Assembly (NCBI GenBank): GCA_025451095.1
Contig: JANWLB010000049.1
Span: 1-64,000 of the forward strand
Length of the DNA: 64,000 nt
Source: Alphaproteobacteria bacterium
Lineage (GTDB): Bacteria; Pseudomonadota; Alphaproteobacteria; Micavibrionales; Micavibrionaceae
Reading direction: 5' to 3'
Part shown: piece after piece, positions 9,251 to 19,407 of the stretch
Layout: every line of letters starts with the position of its first letter
Numbering within the stretch: the stretch's first letter is position 1
Notes under the pieces: model-generated
Database searches by the model: none
Told to the model about the DNA's origin: nothing
Seen by the model: the letters and a program-made list of their open reading frames with translations, nothing else
Made by a program: the position numbers and the translations under genes

Positions 9251-10492
9251 ATGGCCGGAGCGGCAGCGCGCAACATCATGACCTTTCCCGAGAAGTCGCC
9301 CTACCGGCCGGAAACAGCGGCGGGGATCGTGGCGGCGCATGAAGAATTCGTCCGCAAAAATCCGGCGCCTGACTGGCTGATGGCTTTGCGGCAGGCGGGC
9401 CTGAAAAAGCTGGCGACGCAGGGGCTTCCCACGCCCCGGCTGGAGCGCTGGAAATACACCAATCTGATCCCGGCTCTTAAAGAGCGGGACAAGACTGTTT
9501 CCGGCCCTGTGATCATATCTAGGGATAAGTCTGTGCAATCCTTGAGGGATATCTGCGCCGCCGGAACGCCGGACTGGCTTCAGATGCTGCTTTTACTGTC
9601 CCCGCCGGAAGAAGATCGCCATGAGGATATGGCCCTGTGGAATGTCGGCAATGCCTTCCTGGCGGACGGTGTGGTTGTGGATATCCCTGCGGGCAAACAG
9701 GTTGGCAATCCTGTGGATATCACGCGAACGGGCGCGGAAGGCTCTCTGGCGGCGGATTATATGGTCATTCGTCTCGGCAAGGGTGCCGAACTGACCCTGA
9801 TCGAACGCGAGGGCGGGGCGGGATGGAGCAATGTCCTGACCCGGATCGTGCTGGGGCCGAATGCGAAACTCCGCCATTACCGGATGCAGGAGGGCGAGGC
9901 CGCCGTTCACACCGGCAACACTCATGTACAGATCGGGCGCGACGCTACCTATGAGGCTTTCACCCTGACCGCCGGCGGACAGCTGAGCCGCTGTCAGGTC
10001 TATGCCGAACTGCAGGGGATCAACGGCACTTGCCGCCTGCACGGCATCAATATGCTGCGCGGTCAGCAGCATGGCGACACCACCCTGACTGTCGCACACC
10101 GCGCGCCGTACTGTCTGTCGGATCAGATGTACCGCACGGTCCTGGATGATCAGTCGCACGGGGTGTTTCAGGGTAAAATCCATGTATTCCGCGAGGCGCA
10201 GAAAACCGACGGCTATCAGCTCTCCAATACGCTGATCCTGTCCGAAGGAGCGGAGATGGATACGAAGCCGGAGCTGGAGATTTACGCCGATGACGTGAAG
10301 TGCTCGCATGGCGCTACGACCGGCCAGCTGGATGAAGAGGTGCTGTTTTATATGCGTTCGCGCGGGATAGACAGGGAGTTGGCGCGGCAGTTGCTGATCT
10401 CTTCTTTTTTGAGCGAGGTGGTCGAGAAGATCGCTGATGAGTCCGTGAAGGCGGAAGTTTTGCAGAAGGTGCAGGCATGGCTGAGCAGCTGA
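9251..10492 (+). CDS. sufD: Fe-S cluster assembly protein SufD
   Basis: SufD-type repeats with C-terminal KCSHGATTGQLDEEVLFYMRSRGI; located between sufC and sufS. Confidence 0.96.
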   Translation: MAGAAARNIMTFPEKSPYRPETAAGIVAAHEEFVRKNPAPDWLMALRQAGLKKLATQGLPTPRLERWKYTNLIPALKERDKTVSGPVIISRDKSVQSLRDICAAGTPDWLQMLLLLSPPEEDRHEDMALWNVGNAFLADGVVVDIPAGKQVGNPVDITRTGAEGSLAADYMVIRLGKGAELTLIEREGGAGWSNVLTRIVLGPNAKLRHYRMQEGEAAVHTGNTHVQIGRDATYEAFTLTAGGQLSRCQVYAELQGINGTCRLHGINMLRGQQHGDTTLTVAHRAPYCLSDQMYRTVLDDQSHGVFQGKIHVFREAQKTDGYQLSNTLILSEGAEMDTKPELEIYADDVKCSHGATTGQLDEEVLFYMRSRGIDRELARQLLISSFLSEVVEKIADESVKAEVLQKVQAWLSS

Positions 10493-11727
10493 AAAAAAGC
10501 GCGTCGCATAACATCGCGCTGTGCCGCGACGATTTTCCTGTCTTGCGCCAGACCATGAACGGACGTCCTGTTTCCTATCTGGACACGGCGGCGAGCGCGC
10601 AGAAGCCGCACATGGTGATTGAAGCCATGAAGGCGGCGATGGAGATGCACTACGCCAACATTCACCGCGGTCTTTATGCGTTCAGCCAGGAAACGACGGT
10701 CGCGTTCGAAACGGCGCGCGGCCGGGTGGCGGCTTTCGTGAACGCCCCCTCGGAAAAGGAGATCATATTCACCCGTAACGCGACCGAGGCGGTCAATCTG
10801 GTTGCGCAAAGCTGGGGCGGATCAGTGCTGAAAACAGGGGATGAGGTCATTCTCACGGAAATGGAGCACCACGCCAATATCGTGCCGTGGCAACTGCTGC
10901 GCGAACGCCTGGGGATCGTGCTGAGGATAATCCCGGTACAGGAGGGGGGAGTTCTTGACCTCGCGGCCTATGAGAAGCTGTTATCCCCAAGGACCCGGCT
11001 GGTGGCTTGTGTGCATATCTCCAACGCCCTGGGCATTGTTAATCCTGTCAAAAAAATCAGTGCGATAGCCAAGAAATTCAACAAGGATATTGCCGTTTTG
11101 CTGGATGGATCACAGGCGGTTGTCCACAGCTCTGTCGACATCCAGGATCTGGGTTGCGACTTTTATGTCTTCACAGGGCATAAACTCTATGGCCCCACCG
11201 GCATAGGAGTGCTGTGGGGGCGCTACGATCTGCTGGCCGCCATGCCGCCCTATCAGGGCGGCGGCGACATGATCGAACGCGTGACGTTCGAGAGGACCAC
11301 TTTCAAGGAGCCGCCCGCGCGCTTTGAGGCCGGTACGCCAGCGATCATCGAGGCGATCGGGCTGGGCGCTGCCATTGATTATTTAAGTGCGGCAGGGATG
11401 GAAGATGTGGTGGCGCATGAAGCGGCGTTGCTGAAGTTTGCTATGGGGCGGCTTGAAACTGTTGACGGCCTGACTTTCCACGGTGCGGCGAAGGAGAAGG
11501 CGGGCATTATTTCCTTCACCGCCGCCTGGGGCCAGCCGGCCGATATCGGCATGATCCTGGACCAGTGCGGTGTGGCCGTGCGTGCCGGGCATCATTGCTG
11601 TCAGCCGCTGATGCAGCGTCTGGGGACAGAAGCGACGGTGAGGGCTTCCCTTGGGCTTTATTCAAACAAAGATGATATAGAGGCCCTGGTGGAAGGGCTG
11701 GGCAAGGCAAAAAGGCTGCTGTCATGA
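10477..11727 (+). CDS. sufS: Cysteine desulfurase SufS
   Basis: PLP aminotransferase: YLDTAASAQKP, NIHRGLYAFSQ, TEMEHHANIVPWQ, FTGHKLYGPTGIGVLWG, RAGHHCCQPL. Confidence 0.97.
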   Translation: MAEQLKKSASHNIALCRDDFPVLRQTMNGRPVSYLDTAASAQKPHMVIEAMKAAMEMHYANIHRGLYAFSQETTVAFETARGRVAAFVNAPSEKEIIFTRNATEAVNLVAQSWGGSVLKTGDEVILTEMEHHANIVPWQLLRERLGIVLRIIPVQEGGVLDLAAYEKLLSPRTRLVACVHISNALGIVNPVKKISAIAKKFNKDIAVLLDGSQAVVHSSVDIQDLGCDFYVFTGHKLYGPTGIGVLWGRYDLLAAMPPYQGGGDMIERVTFERTTFKEPPARFEAGTPAIIEAIGLGAAIDYLSAAGMEDVVAHEAALLKFAMGRLETVDGLTFHGAAKEKAGIISFTAAWGQPADIGMILDQCGVAVRAGHHCCQPLMQRLGTEATVRASLGLYSNKDDIEALVEGLGKAKRLLS

Positions 11728-12146
11728 GCATGAAACCAGTCGCAAATGAAGAAATGACGCGCAATGCCCTGGGCGACGCCTATGATGAACTGGCGGTTCC
11801 GCCGAACGTCGAGGCGCCGACGGATCACAAGCTCTGGCCGCTGATCGAGGCGGCATTACGTGACGTATTCGACCCGGAAATCCCGGTTAATATCTACGAG
11901 CTGGGCCTGATTTACAAAGTGCAGATAAAGGATGAGGGCGCCGACGGCAATGCCGACGTGTCCGTGACCATGAGCCTGACTTCGCCCGCCTGCCCGGTGG
12001 CGCAGGAAATGCCCGTTATGGTGCAGTCCGCGATTTTTCCGATTGAGGGCGTGGGCAATGTCGATGTCGATATTGTCTGGGATCCCACGTGGGATCCGTC
12101 CATGATGGCGGAAACCGCCACGCTGCAGCTTAATATGTTCACCTGA
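11724..12146 (+). CDS. sufT: SUF-associated MIP18/DUF59 family protein (SufT-like)
   Basis: DVFDPEIPVNIYELGLIYKV ... SLTSPACPVAQEMP, DUF59 hallmark; overlaps the sufS stop. Confidence 0.9.
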   Translation: MSMKPVANEEMTRNALGDAYDELAVPPNVEAPTDHKLWPLIEAALRDVFDPEIPVNIYELGLIYKVQIKDEGADGNADVSVTMSLTSPACPVAQEMPVMVQSAIFPIEGVGNVDVDIVWDPTWDPSMMAETATLQLNMFT

Positions 12147-12168
12147 TGTTTGCCTGAAGGAGGTTTTT

Positions 12169-12552
12169 ATGACGCTCATACCCATATCGCTGACCGCTTC
12201 CGCCCGGGCCCGTATTGCGGATCTGACCGCGCGTAAACCTGGTGCCCGCGGAATTATCCTGAGCATTGCCAAAGGCAAGGGTTGTGGCGGCAACGAATAT
12301 AAAATGGATTATATGATAGATGAAAAGCCGGGCTTTGATAAAATTGCGACGGAAGGCGCGGCGGCGCTTTATGTTCCCGTCACGGACAGCTTCATGATGT
12401 TCGGCATGACCATCGATTATACGAAGGACGAACTGGACAACGAAAAATTCGTTTTTCTGAATCCTAACGAAACGGGGCGCTGCGGTTGCGGCGCGTCGTT
12501 CAGCGTTGGCGCGCAGGTATCCTCCGCGTCAGATAAAAACGGGTGCGGATAA
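12169..12552 (+). CDS. sufA: A-type Fe-S carrier (SufA/IscA/HesB family)
   Basis: KGKGCGGNEYKMDY and C-terminal ETGRCGCGASF cysteine motifs. Confidence 0.92.
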   Translation: MTLIPISLTASARARIADLTARKPGARGIILSIAKGKGCGGNEYKMDYMIDEKPGFDKIATEGAAALYVPVTDSFMMFGMTIDYTKDELDNEKFVFLNPNETGRCGCGASFSVGAQVSSASDKNGCG

Positions 12553-12559
12553 AAAGGCT

Positions 12560-12844
12560 CTAGGAAAAAAGAACAGGCAGATAGACGCCTACAATGCCTT
12601 TGGATTTCGACGCTCTCATGCCATCCCCTGTTTTTACCTGCGCTTCGGCAACCACGGCACTGTCCCAGCGTAATGTAAGCGGGCAATCAAGCGCTCCGCA
12701 GTCATAGGTGACTTTGTCTCCGGAAATTCGAAGAGATTCAGGATTTGTGTTGCCCAGCCACATATAGGCCAGACCGTTTCTTTGGATCGTGGGATTGGAA
12801 GGCTGAGGCGCCTCACAGAAAGGATGAGCATAATAATAAGACAT
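12560..12844 (-). CDS. Hypothetical protein, 94 aa, paralog of the 12931-13227 product
   Basis: ORF with AAAAGAAGAGAAACAA upstream of ATG; shares PTIxRNxxxYxW and VGxYxP motifs with the neighbouring ORF. Confidence 0.72.
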   Translation of the reverse strand: MSYYYAHPFCEAPQPSNPTIQRNGLAYMWLGNTNPESLRISGDKVTYDCGALDCPLTLRWDSAVVAEAQVKTGDGMRASKSKGIVGVYLPVLFS

Positions 12845-12930
12845 TTGTTTCTCTTCTTTTAATTCATCTCAAATCAAGCAGTCAGCGTTGGTGGATGTGT
12901 GCGCTGTCATTCCGGTTTTCCTGCCTCAGC

Positions 12931-13227
12931 TCAGGACGGCAGATAAGTTCTCGGCACATATATACCGACAAAGTCTGCGCCGCGGCAGACGGCCGCTTTC
13001 GGCGGATTGTGCGCCGGGCCGACGATCGCATCGGAATAGATGCTCCTCAGTACCGGGCTGGCAAGGGAGGCGGTGACCGTGACGCCCGCGTCGTTGCTCT
13101 TGATGTTGCTGCTGCGTGCGTCCATGTGCCAGTCATAGATCGTGTCGTTGCGTAAAATCGTCGGTCTGTCCACTTCGCGCAGAAGTTTCAGAACCGGGCT
13201 CCAGTCTTTTTCGGCTGTGGTGGTCAT
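12931..13227 (-). CDS. Hypothetical protein, 98 aa, paralog of the 12560-12844 product
   Basis: AAGGAGA Shine-Dalgarno before ATG; RPTILRNDTIYDW...FVGIYVP aligns to NPTIQRNGLAYMW...IVGVYLP of the downstream gene. Confidence 0.75.
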   Translation of the reverse strand: MTTTAEKDWSPVLKLLREVDRPTILRNDTIYDWHMDARSSNIKSNDAGVTVTASLASPVLRSIYSDAIVGPAHNPPKAAVCRGADFVGIYVPRTYLPS

Positions 13228-13260
13228 TTCTTTCTCCTTGCTTTTGTCTAGGCGGACAGC

Positions 13261-13351
13261 GTGGGTTTCAACATGTAAATGCCCACCATTCCCTCTGCTT
13301 TTAAATATTCAGCGGTGTAGCTCTGAGAGCTATTAGGCTCCGGGCTCCTAA
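13261..13351 (-). promoter_or_regulatory. Structured 5' leader with three hairpins upstream of the paralog pair
   Basis: TTAGG/CCTAA (13333-13351), TAGCTC-TGA-GAGCTA (13318-13332) and GTGGG/CCCAC (13261-13286), lying between the putative promoter (13373-13401) and the ATG at 13227. Confidence 0.45.
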
Positions 13352-13372
13352 ATCCTGTTGTGGATGGCAGTT

Positions 13373-13401
13373 AAGCTACCACTCGTCAATTCTTATGTCA
13401 A
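13373..13401 (-). promoter_or_regulatory. Putative promoter TTGACA-17-TAGCTT
   Basis: Consensus -35, 17-nt spacer, weaker -10 on the minus strand immediately downstream of the dusA stop. Confidence 0.45.
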
Positions 13402-13408
13402 TTTAAAA

Positions 13409-14404
13409 TCAGGCGGCTTCCAGCCGGCGGCTTTCGGCGGGCAGCTGGGCGAGGGCGGTAGCAAGACAGACTTTCTCGCTCAAGGTCCGCCGCCACAGGC
13501 GGGCGCCGCGCTCGCCGTTATATAGCCCCAGCATATGCCGGATGATGGACCAGGCAGGGACGCCGTGATCGGTGTTTTGCCGGTTTATATAGGCTATCAT
13601 GGCCTCGGCGACTGTTTCCCGGGGTAAAATTGCAGGGTTTTTGAAGATTTCCCGCTCAATTTCAGCCAGAAACCACGGATTTTGATAAAATTCACGGCCA
13701 ATCATAACGCCATCAAAGCTTTCAAGATGGATTTTAATGTCTTCAACCCGGTTTATACCCCCGTTCAGGATGATTTTCAGATGAGGATAGGTTTCCCTGA
13801 TCTGGCGGGCGATGTCGTAGCGCAGAGGCGGAACTGACCTGTTCTCCTTGGGGCTCAGCCCTTTAAGAATGGCTTTCCGGGCATGTATAATAAATTTCTG
13901 ACATCCAGCTTCAGAAACTTCTTTTATAAATTTGTTTAAAAAAGGAAAATCATCGCTGTCGTCTATGCCGATGCGGCATTTGACTGTCACCGGGATTTTG
14001 ACGGCCCGGCTCATGGCCTCGACGCAGCGGGCGACAAGGCCTGGCTCGGCCATCAGGCAGGCGCCAAAGCGACCGCTTTGTACCCGGTCGGAGGGGCAGC
14101 CGCAATTCAGGTTGATTTCATCGTAGCCGTAGCTTTCCCCCCGTTCAGCACACACGGCGAGGTCGGCGGGATCTGAGCCGCCCAGCTGCAGGGCGACCGG
14201 GCTTTCGGCCGGCGAAAAGGCCAGGTGGTGGTCACGGTCGCCGTGAAGCAGGGCGCCGGTCGTCACCATTTCCGTATAGAGATGGATGTGAGGCGCGATC
14301 AGGCGATGGAAGTACCGGCAGTGGCGGTCCGTCCAGTCCATCATCGGCGCAACAGCGATGTAGGGCGCTTTTTTAACCTTATCCATCTCGGGTATTTTTC
14401 TCAT
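13409..14404 (-). CDS. dusA: tRNA-dihydrouridine synthase A
   Basis: VAPMMDWTDRHCRYFHRLI ... EINLNCGCPSDRVQSGRFGACLM ... ILNGGI ... DGVMIGREFYQNPW. Confidence 0.96.
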   Translation of the reverse strand: MRKIPEMDKVKKAPYIAVAPMMDWTDRHCRYFHRLIAPHIHLYTEMVTTGALLHGDRDHHLAFSPAESPVALQLGGSDPADLAVCAERGESYGYDEINLNCGCPSDRVQSGRFGACLMAEPGLVARCVEAMSRAVKIPVTVKCRIGIDDSDDFPFLNKFIKEVSEAGCQKFIIHARKAILKGLSPKENRSVPPLRYDIARQIRETYPHLKIILNGGINRVEDIKIHLESFDGVMIGREFYQNPWFLAEIEREIFKNPAILPRETVAEAMIAYINRQNTDHGVPAWSIIRHMLGLYNGERGARLWRRTLSEKVCLATALAQLPAESRRLEAA

Positions 14405-14455
14405 AACAAAAGTCGGTTATAATGACGTCAAAGAGTTCTTAAAGTCCAGCTTTTC

Positions 14456-14974
14456 ATGTTCATGCACCGCTCCCTCCTTGTTGCTGTCTTTTTAATTTTA
14501 TTCAGTGCGTTACAGCCTGTTCTTGCAGCAGGAGATAAGGCATCGGGCTTCCGGTCGACGGACCTGCCTTTGCCCCGCTTTGTTTCGCTTAAATCGGATC
14601 GGGTCTATGTCAGGACGGGTCCGGCCCAGCGTTACCCCATTCGCTGGGTCTATGAGCGCCAGGGACTGCCGGTGGAAATCACGCAGGAATTCGAGTCCTG
14701 GCGCAAGATCAGGGATTCCGAAGGCGAGGAAGGCTGGATTCATCAGTCTATGCTCTCAGGCGAGCGTTCGGTCCTGATTACCGGAGATGATCTGGTTACC
14801 ATGCGGGCCGAAGACAGGCCGCAGGCGCCCCTTGTTGCGCGTGTCGAACCCCGTGTTATTGCCCGGGTTGAAAAATGCACACCGGTGAATTGCCGCATCG
14901 AAGCCGGGGGCTTTCGTGGCTGGGTGCAAAGAAATTTCCTTTGGGGCATTTACGCGAACGAAGAATTCAATTAG
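14456..14974 (+). CDS. Secreted SH3 domain-containing protein
   Basis: N-terminal signal peptide, then VSLKSDRVYVRTGPAQRYPIRWVYERQGLPVEITQEFESWRKIRDSEGEEGWIHQSML bacterial SH3 motif. Confidence 0.85.
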   Translation: MFMHRSLLVAVFLILFSALQPVLAAGDKASGFRSTDLPLPRFVSLKSDRVYVRTGPAQRYPIRWVYERQGLPVEITQEFESWRKIRDSEGEEGWIHQSMLSGERSVLITGDDLVTMRAEDRPQAPLVARVEPRVIARVEKCTPVNCRIEAGGFRGWVQRNFLWGIYANEEFN

Positions 14975-15093
14975 TCTTGTAAATACGAGGGTGGTCATTC
15001 GCCCTCGTCTTGACTCTGGCCCTACCTCTGCTTCCCTTCCTCTCTCCTCATTTTATCGCACCAAATTTTGTCCCTCCTGTTGGCTTCAGGTCC

Positions 15094-16080
15094 ATGACGC
15101 TCCTGATCGATCGCGCCGGATTCGCGGCGCAAATGCACAAGATATTGATGACTCATGCCGCTCTGGGCAATGAGGAGATAGACGGTATGCGCCTGCTGCA
15201 GCTGCTGGCCGGGGTTACGGTTGAAACGCTGCTTTTGTTTGATGATCCCGATGAAGGCCTGATGGCCACGTTCCGTCATCTTGAGGAACATCTGGGCTGC
15301 GCACCCTGTCCGGGCCGTCTGGGGGCGGAGGCGCTGCCGCCCGCTTATGTCACCGACCGTGAGACGGAGCAGGGGCGTATGCTGGCCCGCAAGCTGTTCG
15401 AGGAATGGCTGGACTGCGCCTATAATTTTCAGGAGATGATCGTCTTCTTTGCGCACAACGTGATCGTGCGTCTGGAGGAGGCGGGACAGCCACGAGCCGA
15501 GACATTCAGGCTGTACATGGAATGTGCCGCGCGGTGCATGGCCTATGAGATTGCGGCGCAGGAATTATGCGACATTGTCATTGACATGAAAGTAGGCGGC
15601 GAAGGCTGGTCGCTCGGCGAAAGCGTCAGCGGCCTGTCGGCCGTGGCAGGACGCTGTCTCGCTCTCTCCAGTGAGACGCGCCTTCTTCAGGAGCGTGAAA
15701 GGGAACGACCGGGTAATCCTCACGGCCGGCTCGACCAGGTGGCTTATGTGATGACGCAGGAAGCCGTGCGTCTGGGGATTCCGGCGGGCACGGACTGGCG
15801 TTTTGGCCTGGCCGCCAACGATTGCCCGGCCAGTGCGCCTTTTGACCTTATTTTCAGCCTGTGGCCGTGCTGCCGTGAGTTTTTTGAGGTGATCAATTTG
15901 AGCGATCCCGTTGATCAGGCTGTGGCCTGCGCCAAGGCGGCGGGCCGGATGCTGGCCGTGGCCGCCGGCGGCGAAATGCCGGAACTGGAGCCCGTGATCG
16001 CCAAGCCCCTGGCCATGGCGGCCATGACAGAGACCTACCGTGTCATTTGCCGTCAGGAAGCGGCTGTTTCCCAGATTTAA
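15094..16080 (+). CDS. Hypothetical protein
   Basis: Long ORF with codon bias matching neighbours; start chosen at the internal ATG. Confidence 0.65.
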   Translation: MTLLIDRAGFAAQMHKILMTHAALGNEEIDGMRLLQLLAGVTVETLLLFDDPDEGLMATFRHLEEHLGCAPCPGRLGAEALPPAYVTDRETEQGRMLARKLFEEWLDCAYNFQEMIVFFAHNVIVRLEEAGQPRAETFRLYMECAARCMAYEIAAQELCDIVIDMKVGGEGWSLGESVSGLSAVAGRCLALSSETRLLQERERERPGNPHGRLDQVAYVMTQEAVRLGIPAGTDWRFGLAANDCPASAPFDLIFSLWPCCREFFEVINLSDPVDQAVACAKAAGRMLAVAAGGEMPELEPVIAKPLAMAAMTETYRVICRQEAAVSQI

Positions 16081-16131
16081 TTGACATAAAGAAAAAAGAA
16101 AGATACTCTCCCTCTCCGAGGAGAAGCAGCA

Positions 16132-16452
16132 ATGAAATATTATGACCTTGATGAAGAATTCAGGCTGGCGGCACAGCTTGCCGTTAACGATTCTGTGAAC
16201 GTCATTTTGGCCTACAATACCGGTACGCAGTATATTCCGGAGGGCCAGCGGGTAGGATTCAATGTTACGCCCCAGTTTCTTTCCTGTTTGGCCAGCCCTG
16301 TACAGGATGCTTTGGGGAGAAAATCTGATCAGACGGGTATAGAACTGGCATTTGATAGAAAAACGCTCCTCGCCGATCTTTGCGATATCGCTGCTGAATG
16401 TCTCCGGCGCAATGAGAAGATCAAACCCCAGTTTTTTGTCAAAGCGCCCTGA
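16132..16452 (+). CDS. Hypothetical protein, 106 aa
   Basis: ORF with GAGGAGAAG Shine-Dalgarno upstream of ATG. Confidence 0.6.
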   Translation: MKYYDLDEEFRLAAQLAVNDSVNVILAYNTGTQYIPEGQRVGFNVTPQFLSCLASPVQDALGRKSDQTGIELAFDRKTLLADLCDIAAECLRRNEKIKPQFFVKAP

Positions 16453-16532
16453 ACGGCCTGTTGGGGCCTCTGGGGGATTAAGTCCTTGCAGGTCTTGCTA
16501 ATTGCCCTTTGAAGGTCGTATAAGTGAGGGCT

Positions 16533-17084
16533 ATGAACGCCCAAGCAGCACTGAAAGAGGCTATGACCTTTACGCCCAAGTCGAGCTATTCCTACGAGGA
16601 TATTATCGCCTGTGGTCACGGACGCCTGTTCGGCCCGGGTAATGCGCGCCTGCCCCTGCCGCCGATGCTCATGTTCGACCGTATTACCGAGGTCGCAGCC
16701 GAAGGCGGGGCGCACGGGAAAGGCTTCATCAGGGCTGAGTTCGATATCAAGCCGGATCTCTGGTTTTTTGCCTGCCATTTTGAAAGCGATCCGGTGATGC
16801 CCGGATGTCTGGGGCTGGATGCGCTTTGGCAACTTCTGGGCTTTTATCTGGGCTGGACCGGTGCGCCGGGTTCAGGACGCGCGCTGGGACTGGGTGAGCT
16901 TAAGCTCACCGGCCAGGTTCTGCCGGAGACGAAGCTGGTTGAATATGTCGTGGATATAAAGCGCCTGATCAACCGCAAGCTGGTGCTGGGCATTGGCGAT
17001 GGAAAGATGTACGCCGACGGCAAGCTGATCTATGAAGCGACGGATCTGAAAGTCGGCCTGTTCGACAATCCGAGAGCTTTGTAA
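16533..17084 (+). CDS. fabA: 3-hydroxydecanoyl-ACP dehydratase/isomerase
   Basis: [43 protein letters not shown]; followed by fabB. Confidence 0.97.
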   Translation: MNAQAALKEAMTFTPKSSYSYEDIIACGHGRLFGPGNARLPLPPMLMFDRITEVAAEGGAHGKGFIRAEFDIKPDLWFFACHFESDPVMPGCLGLDALWQLLGFYLGWTGAPGSGRALGLGELKLTGQVLPETKLVEYVVDIKRLINRKLVLGIGDGKMYADGKLIYEATDLKVGLFDNPRAL

Positions 17085-17143
17085 TAAATAGTTCATGGCT
17101 TATCTCGGTATATTAAATCTGCTCACGGAGGGTGTTTAGCGCC

Positions 17144-18388
17144 ATGAGTACAAATGCAAATCAACGTCGTGTCGTCGTGACCGGCATGGGTATCGTCTCC
17201 TGCATCGGCAATGACGTGCAGGAAGTTACCGAGTCCCTCAAGGCGGGCAAATCGGGGATCAGCTTTGCGCCCGAATATGCCGAACTGGGCTTCCGCAGCC
17301 AGGTCTACGGCAAGCCCAACATCAATCTGGAAGAGAAGATTGATCGCCGTCTCAAGCGTTTCATGGGCGATGGTGCCGCGTTCAACCATCTGGCAATGGT
17401 GCAGGCCGTTGCCGATTCCGGTCTTGAAGAAAAAGAAATCAGCCATGAACGCACGGGAATTGTCATGGGCTCTGGCGGCCCCTCGACCTTTAATCTGGTG
17501 AAGGCCGCTGATATCACCCGTAACGAGGCGCCGAAAAAAGTCGGTCCCTTCATGGTGCCGCGCTGCATGTCGTCCACCTGTTCGGCAACGATCGCCACCA
17601 ACTTCAAGATCAAGGGCGTGAATTATTCCATTTCCTCCGCCTGTTCCACGTCCGCCCATTGCATCGGCAATGCGGCGGAATTGATTCAGTGGGGCAAGCA
17701 GGACATCATGTTTGCCGGCGGTGGGGAGGAGCTGGACTGGGCTCTGTCCGTCCTGTTCGACGCCATGGGCGCGATGTCGTCCAAATATAATGACAGGCCG
17801 CAGACGGCTTCGCGCGCCTATGATGCCAACCGCGACGGGTTTGTCATTGCCGGCGGCGGCGGCGTGGTTGTACTGGAAGAACTAGAGCATGCCAAAGCCC
17901 GGGGCGCAAAAATCTATGCCGAGCTGACCGGCTACGGCGCGACGTCGGATGGCGCCGACATGGTGGCGCCCAGTGGCGAAGGTGCGGTTCGCTGCATGCG
18001 CAACGCGCTTAAGACCGTCAAATCCCCCATCACCTATATCAACAGCCACGGTACCAGCACCCCGGCCGGCGACATCACCGAGCTGGATGCGATCCGCGAA
18101 GTGTTCGATCGGGAACAGCAGGATATGCCGCATATCAGCTCCACCAAGTCGATGACCGGACATTCGCTGGGTGCGACAGGTGTTCAGGAGGCGATTTACA
18201 GCCTGCTGATGATGAAGGAACGATTCGTCTGTCCGAGCATCAATATTGAAACGCTGGATGAGGGCGCCGGCAATATGCCGATCGCGCGTCAGCTCATTGA
18301 AAACGTCAACCACCAGACCGTCTTGTCAAATTCGTTTGGCTTCGGCGGCACCAATGCCACGCTGGCATTCTCAAGATATGAAGGTTAA
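17144..18388 (+). CDS. fabB: Beta-ketoacyl-ACP synthase I
   Basis: [27 protein letters not shown] active site, [23 protein letters not shown]. Confidence 0.96.
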   Translation: MSTNANQRRVVVTGMGIVSCIGNDVQEVTESLKAGKSGISFAPEYAELGFRSQVYGKPNINLEEKIDRRLKRFMGDGAAFNHLAMVQAVADSGLEEKEISHERTGIVMGSGGPSTFNLVKAADITRNEAPKKVGPFMVPRCMSSTCSATIATNFKIKGVNYSISSACSTSAHCIGNAAELIQWGKQDIMFAGGGEELDWALSVLFDAMGAMSSKYNDRPQTASRAYDANRDGFVIAGGGGVVVLEELEHAKARGAKIYAELTGYGATSDGADMVAPSGEGAVRCMRNALKTVKSPITYINSHGTSTPAGDITELDAIREVFDREQQDMPHISSTKSMTGHSLGATGVQEAIYSLLMMKERFVCPSINIETLDEGAGNMPIARQLIENVNHQTVLSNSFGFGGTNATLAFSRYEG

Positions 18389-18393
18389 CTGAC

Positions 18394-19203
18394 ATGGATC
18401 TTATGAAGGGTAAGCGCGGCCTGATCATGGGGGTGGCGAACGATCACTCGATCGCGTGGGGCATGGCGCAGGCGCTTCACGGGCAGGGTGCTGAGCTGGC
18501 TTTCACCTATCAGGGGGATGCCTTCAAAAAGCGCGTGGAGCCTTTAGCCCAGAGCATCAACAGTGATTTTCTTTTGCCCTGCGATGTCGCGCAGGAGAGC
18601 GATCTTGACGTTGTTTTCGGCGAGCTGAAAAAAAAGTGGGGCAGGCTGGATTTTCTTGTGCATGCCATCGCCTATTCCAACAAGGAAGAGCTTAAAGGGC
18701 AGTATGTCGATACGACCCTGGCCAACTTCCTGAACACCATGCATATCTCATGTTATTCCTTTACCTCTGTCATGCGCCGTGCCGCGCCGCTGATGACCGA
18801 GGGTGGCTCAGCTGTCACCCTGACCTATTACGGGGCTGAGAAAGTCATGCCGAATTATAATGTTATGGGCGTGGCCAAGGCGGCGCTCGAAGCATCGGTG
18901 CGTTACCTGGCCGCCGACCTGGGGCCGCAGAATATCCGGGTGAACGGCATTTCGGCGGGCCCCATGCGGACCCTGGCCGGCTCGGCCATCGGCAGCGCCC
19001 GGCATACATACAAATATACGACCCTGACGGCACCATTACGGCGTCCTGTGGCGTTAGAGGAGTTGGGCGGGACGGGGTTGTACCTGTTGTCCGACCTGTC
19101 TTCGGCGGTGACCGGCGAGATTCACTATGTGGACTGTGGTTTTAACGTGGTGGGCATGCCATCGCCCGAAAGTCTGAAGGAAAGCGTTACAAACGGGGGC
19201 TAG
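18394..19203 (+). CDS. fabI: Enoyl-ACP reductase (NADH)
   Basis: GLIMGVANDHSIAWGMAQAL, LTYYGAEKVMPNYNVMGVAKAALE, RVNGISAGPMRTLAGSAI. Confidence 0.96.
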   Translation: MDLMKGKRGLIMGVANDHSIAWGMAQALHGQGAELAFTYQGDAFKKRVEPLAQSINSDFLLPCDVAQESDLDVVFGELKKKWGRLDFLVHAIAYSNKEELKGQYVDTTLANFLNTMHISCYSFTSVMRRAAPLMTEGGSAVTLTYYGAEKVMPNYNVMGVAKAALEASVRYLAADLGPQNIRVNGISAGPMRTLAGSAIGSARHTYKYTTLTAPLRRPVALEELGGTGLYLLSDLSSAVTGEIHYVDCGFNVVGMPSPESLKESVTNGG

Positions 19204-19407
19204 TGGATCGGGATATTAATTTACATAATCTAATAAAGTATCAAAACAATATGTTAAAGTCAAATGTAAAATTGCGTAAGTTTTTCTTGCCTTTAGACCT
19301 GAGAATCGAGTATCTATGTGGGGTCTAATAATTACCATAATCTTAATTATGGCTAAATAAAGACAGGACTGAAACTGAATAAGGCTGAAGATCTAAGGAG
19401 AAAAGCA

